In this document: positions 57,378-64,000 of the stretch, piece by piece
Layout: every line of letters begins with the position of its first letter
Position numbering within the stretch: position 1 is the first letter of the stretch
Assembly: GCA_027923505.1 (NCBI GenBank)
Contig: BROI01000029.1
Span: 265,370 to 329,369, forward strand
DNA from: Mayamaea pseudoterrestris
Lineage: Eukaryota > Bacillariophyta > Bacillariophyceae > Sellaphorales > Sellaphoraceae
Length of the DNA stretch: 64,000 bases
Reading direction: 5' to 3'
Position numbers and translations under genes: made by a program
The notes under the pieces: generated by a model
What the model was told of the DNA's origin: nothing
Databases searched by the model: none
What the model saw: only the letters and a program-made list of their open reading frames with translations

Positions 57378-60300
57378 ATGGGAGAGAAGCTCAAGTCTAT
57401 GACTGAAAATACTTCGCCGTCGATTGCCGATCAATCCTTCGCTGACGATGACGATTCGTCGTCCGTCTCCGAAACGTCAACCAGTGACCCAAGCACGGCC
57501 AACCCAACGCAAAAGAACGACTCTACGCCCGATTCGTTGACGCACAAGGAAACGAGAGCCGTCAATCGAAGCAAGGTGCTCGTCTACGTGGCCTTGTTGA
57601 TTGCTGCAATCGGTGTCGGCGTCGCAACCTACTTCATCTCCCATCAAGCCCAAGTCGATGACTATGAGACAGCCGTAAGTCTTCGAGAATGATATACGTT
57701 GCTTGTTCTCTTGCCGATGATGTGTCGAGAGAGAAATTTGATTACCTCTTGCTTTGGTATCAGGCGTTACGAAACATTTGAGACTACTGATGTACACTAT
57801 TGTCGAACAACATCCTCGTTCTCATTATCATTCTCATTATCTTTTACATATTGACAGTTCGCCAAGCACGCCAACGATGTTGGAATTGTTGCCAACAATA
57901 ACGCCAACAATCTATTTGGGGTGGTGCGCTCTATGGCCACGGCCATTACTTCGTATTCGCAAGAGCAGGAGCAAAGATGGCCGACGCTTCCTAACTTTGA
58001 CGCACGAGCAACCGATGCCAAAGGACTGGCTGGTTTAGAGTTTATCGCTTATGCTCCAAAGGTTGCGGCCGACGAAACAACGGCATGGGAAACATACGCG
58101 CAGAAGAAGCAAGGTTGGATTGCCAAGGATTGGAGCTATCACGATGTTTCGACTGACGCCGGTTCCGTCCCTTCTAAAATCTACTACGACGGTCCGCGTG
58201 GCGAAATCAATGAGAATGAGGATGCAGATGACGCAGTGGGAGCAGATGAGTTCGAAATGAAAGGTGTCCACTTTCCTCTATGGCAGGCCGGACCTGTTCC
58301 GCACAATGCATCAGTCATTAACTTTGATCTTTATCAGCATCCCGCGTTTCGCGACAAGTTTAATGACGGAATCGAAGCGAGAAAAATGCTTATATCTGGT
58401 GTTGTGGATATTGATTTCATATTGGAACGCATTATTAGCCACAATCACACAGATGGCGAACACCAAGACCATACGAGCAGTGTCATTTTTCAGCCAGTCT
58501 TTGACGACTTCACTGACGATGCCAATGTGACGGGCTTTGTTCTTGCCGGAGTTCCGTGGCAGCATGTTCTTAGCGGTATTCTACCAACCGGTAAGTTCTC
58601 GTATGAAGCTTGAGCGAGTTGGTGGATACAACTGCACTTATCTCATTTGTCAAATGCTCCGCAACTCAGGAGTCAACGGAATTCTGGTGCAAGTGCAAGT
58701 CACTTGCGGTGGCTCTTTCACGTACATGTTGAACGGACGCGAAGCTCTTTACGCCGGCAAAGGTCTTCTTGGAAAGGCGAATGATGAGCGTCACGTAAAA
58801 TCATTCCCATTCGCAGAAGTAACCCGTTTCACCGAAGACAATGAACAGGATTTTGATTGTTTATACGCGCTCAACGTTGTAGCTACGGAATCATTTGAAC
58901 AGACTTTTTTCACCAGCGGACCAATCGTCTTTGCATTTGTCGTTGCGATGACTTTTGTGGTCACCGCTTGCGTCTTTGCCGTCTACGACTACACGGTCTT
59001 TCGTCGCCAAGCCAAGTTGCTTAGCACGGCGGAACGGACCAATGCGATCGTCTCCAGTCTCTTTCCAAAAGACGTTCGTGACAGAATAATGGCTGAGGCA
59101 GAAGAACAAGCGCGCCAAGAATCGGCAAAGCCAACCAAGGCATTTGGGTCGTCGGCGAAAAACCAACTGAAAGCAATTCTTGGTGAGCACGACCATGCAA
59201 CTGATACGATCTTTAAAACCAAGCCTATTGCCGATTTGTTTCCAGACGTTACCATTATGTTTGCGGACCTGGTCGGTAAGTTAAAACTAAATGGAAGAAA
59301 AAACAACTCGCCATTGGCGTTGAATGCGAACTGACACGTATATAATTTTCGTACACAGGTTTCACAGCTTGGAGCAGCATGCGTGAACCAGCACAAGTGT
59401 TTACTCTTCTAGAAACCCTTTATCACGAATTCGATCAGATTGCACAAAGTCGTCGAGTATTCAAAGTTGAAACCGTCGGCGATTGTTACGTTGCTGTAGC
59501 AGGTCTTCCCGATGCCAGGAAAGATCATGCGACCGTCATGGTAAGCTCCCATGGCAGCGTGAGACCTCTGCCACGAAAGAATGTCAGATGACCGCTCACA
59601 TCTCCCAACTCTCCGTCAGGCTCGCTTCGCTCGGGACTGTCTTTATAAAATGCATGTTGTAGTCCGACAACTCGAGGTTTCTCTCGGACCCGACACAGCT
59701 GAGCTCGGACTTCGTCTTGGATTGCATTCAGGCCCCGTGACCGCTGGAGTTCTTCGTGGTAAACGTGCTCGATTCCAGGTAAGCGTGAATGCGTATTTGT
59801 TAGCATTGATCTCCAGCGTAGCAAATTCTCAAGTCGCGCATTTTCCGAGCAGCTCTTTGGGGATTCAATGAACACGACAGCCCGTATTGAGACAACCGGT
59901 GCCAAGAACAGAATCCACATGTCCCAAGAAACGGCCGACTTGCTCATTGGGAGTGGCAAAGGACACTGGATCCGCGCTCGCGAAGATAAAGTCCAGGCGA
60001 AAGGAAAGGGCGAGCTCACCACTTACTGGCTAGAGGTCAAGGGCGACGTCGCAATGTCCCGAAGCTCAGCCACCAGTAGCAGTGAGGGCGGAACTCGAAA
60101 CAACGTCGCTGCCGATCGTGAAACAAAGCCCGTCTCGTCCAGCGACCCAGGGCAGAAAACATCGACTGACGACAAAGCTTTGCGTCTCGTCAACTGGAAC
60201 ACGGAAGTTATCAGTCAGATGCTCAAGGACATCATTGCTCGCCGTGAAGCGATAGGTACTGTGTCTGATACAAATTCAAATCTCGCCGAGTTGGAAAAAC

Positions 60301-61352
60301 AATCCCAAATTCTTGATCACACTGTCCTCGAGGAATGCACCGACGTGATTAAGATGCCAAGCTTTTCTTCAATGCAGCATTCCAGCACGCCGATCAAGCT
60401 CGAATCAGTTGTCGTCCAACAGCTGCATCTCTACGTCGAAACAATCGCTGCCATGTACCGCTCCAACCCATTTCACAACTTTGAGCATGCCTCCCACGTC
60501 ACCATGAGCGCTACCAAGCTTCTTTCTCGCATTGCTGCACCAGACATTGAAATATCGGGCGACGGTGACATCAACAGTGAGAAAATATTGCACGACCACA
60601 CGTATGGAATTACATCAAGTCCCTTAACTCGGCTAGCCATCGTTTGGGCGGCATTGATCCACGACGTTGACCATACGGGCGTTCCAAACTCGCTGCTGGT
60701 CGAGGAACATGCAAGCATCGCTGCCGCTTACAAGAATAAAAGCGTCGCAGAGCAGAACTCCATTGACATCGCCTGGGACTTGCTCATGCAGGACACATTC
60801 AAGGACCTCCGCAGGACAATTTACCAGACGGAGGATGAGTTCAAGCGCTTCCGGCAGCTCTTGGTCAACGTTGTGTTGAGCACCGACATCATGGACAAGG
60901 ATCTGGCGGCAAAACGCAAGGCGAGATGGGTCTTAGCGTTCGACCCGAGAGCTTCGGTCGGATCAAAGGAGGAACTGACGGCTCGCAAGGCATCCATTGT
61001 CATTGAGCATCTCATTCAAGCTTCCGACGTCGCACACACGATGCAGCACTGGCACGTGTATCGCAAGTGGAACGCAAGACTTTTTGAAGAAATGTACAAG
61101 GTGTGGAAGGAAGGCAGGTCAGCTCAAGATCCCAGCGAAAGCTGGTTCCAAGGTGAGATGGGCTTCTTCGACTTTTATATCATTCCGCTCGCCAAGAAGT
61201 TGAAGGATTGCGGTGTGTTTGGTGTCTCTAGTGACGAATATTTGAATTATGCCCAGCAAAATCGTCGTGAATGGGAGTTGAAAGGGAAAGAAATCGTTTC
61301 CGAGATGGTGGAGAAGGCAGATGCCAAATTCAGCAGCCTTCTTTGCATGTAG
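57378..61352 (+). CDS. Membrane nucleotide cyclase fused to 3',5'-cyclic phosphodiesterase
   Basis: Six exons: 57378-57674, 57858-58590, 58670-59275, 59359-59540, 59620-59778, 59853-61352; all borders are GT-AG and keep frame; 1158 residues. The short Ser/Asp-rich N-terminus leads to TM1 (VLVYVALLIAAIGVGVATYF, 67-88), an extracellular domain of about 340 residues, and TM2 (IVFAFVVAMTFVVTACVFAV). The class III cyclase (about 535-705) has metal-binding Asp residues in TIMFADLVGFTAW and VETVGDCYVA, RLGLHSGPVTAGVL, and FGDSMNTTARIE. The HD-type PDE follows (about 850-1130): HNFEHASHV, IHDVDHTGVPNSLLVEEH and QASDVAHTMQHW. The purine-selecting positions are Glu (as in guanylate cyclases) and Gln in place of Cys, so the substrate is not certain. 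One chain both makes and breaks a cyclic nucleotide. Confidence 0.9.
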
Positions 61353-61498
61353 ATTGTCGTCACGACCCGATTTTGCTCCGGACTGCCGAAAGTAGACGTA
61401 AGTACTCTTTTAATTGCATTGTTTAAATCAAAAGCTCGCCAAGTAGCATTATGCCCTTAGTGAAACATTTAGCCGCTTGTCTGAAAGTGCACAGGTGC

Positions 61499-62332
61499 TC
61501 AGCGAACACGCGACAAGCGCAGAACCAAACACTCCATTTCTCGTCCCCACTCGCATCCAGCAACGCCGTAAACATTCTCAGATATATCCTCCACTCGCAA
61601 GTCAAAGTCGCTTGCCTTTTCCAGCAGCATCGAATGCGAAAGGGCGCACCGGACCTGGACGCAAAGGTAGATTGTGGTGTGCGCATGACTGAGACGTTGC
61701 AACGTTCGCAGCAGCGGGCAGACTAATCGTGGCGAAAACAAAACGTCCGTCCCAACAATTGTGTCGAGCGGATCCCCTAGCAGATTGCTGTTTGTCGCAA
61801 TGTCTCGTTCCAGGTGCAACCAATCCAAGATGCAGCAGCTAACATTGACGTTGGGAGCTTGTCGAAGCAGCGTGTCGCGGTTCCTTTGCACGTTCGCATC
61901 AAGGTTTTCAAATGCCTCAAGACATTCCGATAGAACGACTCGCTTCGTCGATGATACCACTGCCAATCCTTGTCCAAGAAGTCCGCAACCGGCGCCTACC
62001 TCGAGCACATTGCCGAGTGGCGTGAATGTTGTCGCGGCATCGGATAACGATGAGGCTGCTGTCAGATACGTCAAGAGCAGATAGCAAGTTTCCCAAACGA
62101 TACCACCAGTATGCTGTAGACAGGCTGAAACGTCTTGGTTGATGACAAGCATGTTGCTTTGTGGCGTCAGCTCATTGGCACTTTCCGTCGCGCTGCGTCG
62201 GATCGCTAGCGACGACAGGCGATAGGCTATTTGCGACGCATTTGCCAGCTCGAAAAAAGCGGAAGAAGCATCCTCGCCATTGATCAAAATGTCTGGAAAG
62301 ATGAGTGGTTCTATGTCGGAGTTGTGGGCCAT
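61499..62332 (-). CDS. Family-16 lysine methyltransferase-like (METTL21/VCP-KMT type)
   Basis: Start chosen at Met 62332 (MAHNSDIEPLIF); the frame is open to 62467 without better features. 277 residues. SAM-dependent Rossmann methyltransferase of the group that modifies Lys in chaperones, eEF1A or VCP. Marks: HTGGIVWETCYLLLTYL, motif I in GNVLEVGAGCGLLGQGLAVV, acidic post-I in RVVLSECLEAFENLDANV, the D-W of CCILDWLHL, and TIVGTDVLFSPRLVCPLL, where the usual DxxY position reads DVLF. The exact target cannot be told. Confidence 0.8.
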   Translation of the reverse strand: MAHNSDIEPLIFPDILINGEDASSAFFELANASQIAYRLSSLAIRRSATESANELTPQSNMLVINQDVSACLQHTGGIVWETCYLLLTYLTAASSLSDAATTFTPLGNVLEVGAGCGLLGQGLAVVSSTKRVVLSECLEAFENLDANVQRNRDTLLRQAPNVNVSCCILDWLHLERDIATNSNLLGDPLDTIVGTDVLFSPRLVCPLLRTLQRLSHAHTTIYLCVQVRCALSHSMLLEKASDFDLRVEDISENVYGVAGCEWGREMECLVLRLSRVR

Positions 62333-62634
62333 AACGGTGATTGGAGATACTTGATTTGTCGTCGATGTAAACGAGCGAGTTGAATGATGGGCGGTGCATA
62401 ATATATTATGGTCGACCGTCAATAAGAACAGTGTCGTTCCGGTATTTAGAGCATGCCGTTGAGACATATTACAACGTACTGTGGTGCGAGCTACCGGTAC
62501 GTTGACAGTAGCCTATCCTCTGTACAAACTCACAGTCAAACCAAACTGAGCAATCCTCAATTTACCTACTATAGGAAGCATCAGCATTGTTAGTGGTTAC
62601 TTCAAAGTGAACCTATCACTGGTAGGCAGGATGT
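62333..62634. other. Intergenic region up to the satellite array
   Basis: About 300 bases with a perfect palindrome at 62492-62499 and a near-match at 62437; no gene supported. Confidence 0.4.
62492..62499. promoter_or_regulatory. TACCGGTA palindrome upstream of methyltransferase
   Basis: Perfect copy about 160 bases 5' of the chosen methyltransferase start (62332). Confidence 0.42.
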
Positions 62635-64000
62635 GATTCAGCACTGGTGACAAGTTGTCACCAAAGACATTGCCATCCCCTGAGACACCAGCCAAGCTTA
62701 CCTTCTTGTAGCGCAGCCTGAAAAAGGATGTTGGCACCATTCTGGTGTAATTTGGCACCTACAGGGCCTGCTGTAGGGGCGTTTGAATGTCATGGCATCT
62801 GCGGGCTGAGACTGGTGACAAGTTGTCACCAAATACATTGCCATCCCCTGAGACATCCGCCAACCTTACCATCTTGTAGCTCAGCCTGAAAAATGATGTT
62901 GGCACCATTCTGGTATAATTTGGGCACCTACAGGGCCTGCTGTAGGGGTGTTTGAATGTCATGGCATCTGTGGGCTGAGACTGGTGACAAGTTGTCACCA
63001 AATACATTGCCATCCCCTGATGAGACACCAGCAAAGCTTACCATCTTGTAGCGTAGCCTATATAATGATGTTGGCACCATTCTGGTGTGATTTGGGCACC
63101 TACCGGGCTTGCTGTAGGTGTGTCTGAAAGTCATGGCATCTGCAGGCAGAGACTGGTGACAAGTTGTAGCAAATACCATGCAGTCCCCTGAGACACCATC
63201 TGAAGGCTGGGACTGGTGACAAGTTGTCAGCAAATACCATGCAGTCCCCTGAGACAAAGCCAGGCATACCATCTTGTAGCGCATCCCATTTAATGATGTG
63301 GCACTATTCTGGTGTCATTTGGGTGTATACATGGCCTGCTGTAGGGGCATTTGAATGTCAAGGCATCTGCAGGCTGAGACTGGTGACAAGCTTGTCACCA
63401 AATACATTGCATCCCATATAATGATGTGGCACCATTCTGGTGTCATTTGGGTGTATACATGGCCTGCTGTAGGGGCATTTGAATGTCAAGGCATCTGCAG
63501 GCTGAGACTGGTGACAAGTTTGTCACCAAATACATTGCATCCCATATAATGATGTGGCACCATTCTGGTGTCATTTGGGTGTATACATGGCCTGCTGTAG
63601 GGGCATTTGAATGTCAAGGCATCTGCAGGCTGAGACTGGTGACACGTTTGTCACCAAATACATTGCCATCCCATATAATGATGTGGCATTAATCTGGTGT
63701 CATTTGGGTGTATACATGGCCTGCTGTAGGGGCATTTGAATGTCAAGGCATCTGCAGGCTGAGACTGGTGACAAGTTTGTCACCAAATACATTGCCATCC
63801 CCTGAGACACCAACCAAGCCTACCATCTTGTAGCGCAGCCTAAAAAATGATGTTGGCACCATTCTGGTGTAATTTGGGCACCTACAGGGCCTGCTGTAGG
63901 GGCGTTTGAATGTCATGGCATCTGCGGGCTGAGACTGGTGACAAGTTGTCAGCAAATACATTGCCATCCCCTGAGACACCAGCCAAGCTTACCATCTTGT
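62635..64000. repeat. Satellite array with two unit lengths (about 169 and 128 bp)
   Basis: At least nine imperfect head-to-tail units running off the window edge. The phrase ACTGGTGACA recurs at 62643, 62811, 62980, 63152, 63212, 63379, 63507, 63635, 63764 and 63934, giving spacings of 168, 169, 172, 60, 167, 128, 128, 129 and 170. The short units lack a 41-bp piece containing the CTGAGACACC...TTGTAGCGCAGCC part. Each unit holds two inverted repeats: GGTGACAA-g-TTGTCACC and CCTACAG...CTGTAGG. Open frames inside are chance products of the repeat. No transposon ends were seen. Confidence 0.93.

Noticed and set aside
62759-63980. Several open frames of 60-118 codons in the satellite
   Set aside because: They repeat the same translated satellite unit, on either strand, and have no start context or domain.
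62635-64000. CRISPR array
   Set aside because: The units are long, variable in length and without unique spacers; this is a satellite in a nuclear genome.

Overview
The window is nuclear DNA from a stramenopile alga, most likely a diatom. Several proteins begin with a signal peptide ending in an ASAF- or ATAFAP-like motif, the targeting signature of red-derived secondary plastids (17251, 18491, 30415 and 44381). Other signs are short GT-AG introns of about 75-185 bp, dense genes on alternating strands, and a membrane nucleotide cyclase fused to a phosphodiesterase. I cannot name the species, and other ochrophytes are possible.

Layout. 1-5.4 kb: a three-repeat Myb factor cut by the window edge (-), a phytanoyl-CoA dioxygenase-like protein (+), a TPR-like protein (+) and a membrane protein (-). 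5.7-14.9 kb: an eIF2A gene (+) interrupted by a 7.1 kb tyrosine-recombinase retrotransposon (DIRS order, PAT/Ngaro-like) with split direct repeats A1-ORFs-B1-A2-B2. 15-30 kb: a plastid S1-domain protein, a plastid PDZ protein, a small unknown protein, mitochondrial ribosome recycling factor, a double-MYND protein, a secreted membrane protein, a TraB-domain protein with a thylakoid Tat-like signal, and pantothenate kinase. 30-41 kb: phosphopantetheine adenylyltransferase, a NO66/MINA-type JmjC oxygenase, RTF1 of the Paf1 complex, holocytochrome c synthase fused to a twin-CX9C domain, and an HI0933-like flavoprotein. 41-51 kb: two tandem papain-like proteins (the second frameshifted), a plastid protein, an SLC35F-like transporter, and a second unrelated tandem pair of unknown proteins. 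51-62.5 kb: glutamine-fructose-6-phosphate aminotransferase, two proteins of unknown function, the cyclase-phosphodiesterase, and a family-16 methyltransferase. 62.6-64 kb: a satellite array running off the edge.

Functional links. Pantothenate kinase and phosphopantetheine adenylyltransferase are steps 1 and 4 of CoA synthesis and lie side by side on the same strand. Otherwise the genes look like ordinary unlinked housekeeping loci.

Most notable observations: a retroelement with a predicted UGA-CGG stop-readthrough signal plus stem-loop between gag and RT; its precise insertion in eIF2A without target duplication; a tandem papain-like family; the cytochrome c synthase/CX9C fusion; a repeated palindrome TACCGGTA at gene starts; and GK-x-L motif repeats in RTF1. 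All family assignments come from reading motifs; no database search was run.
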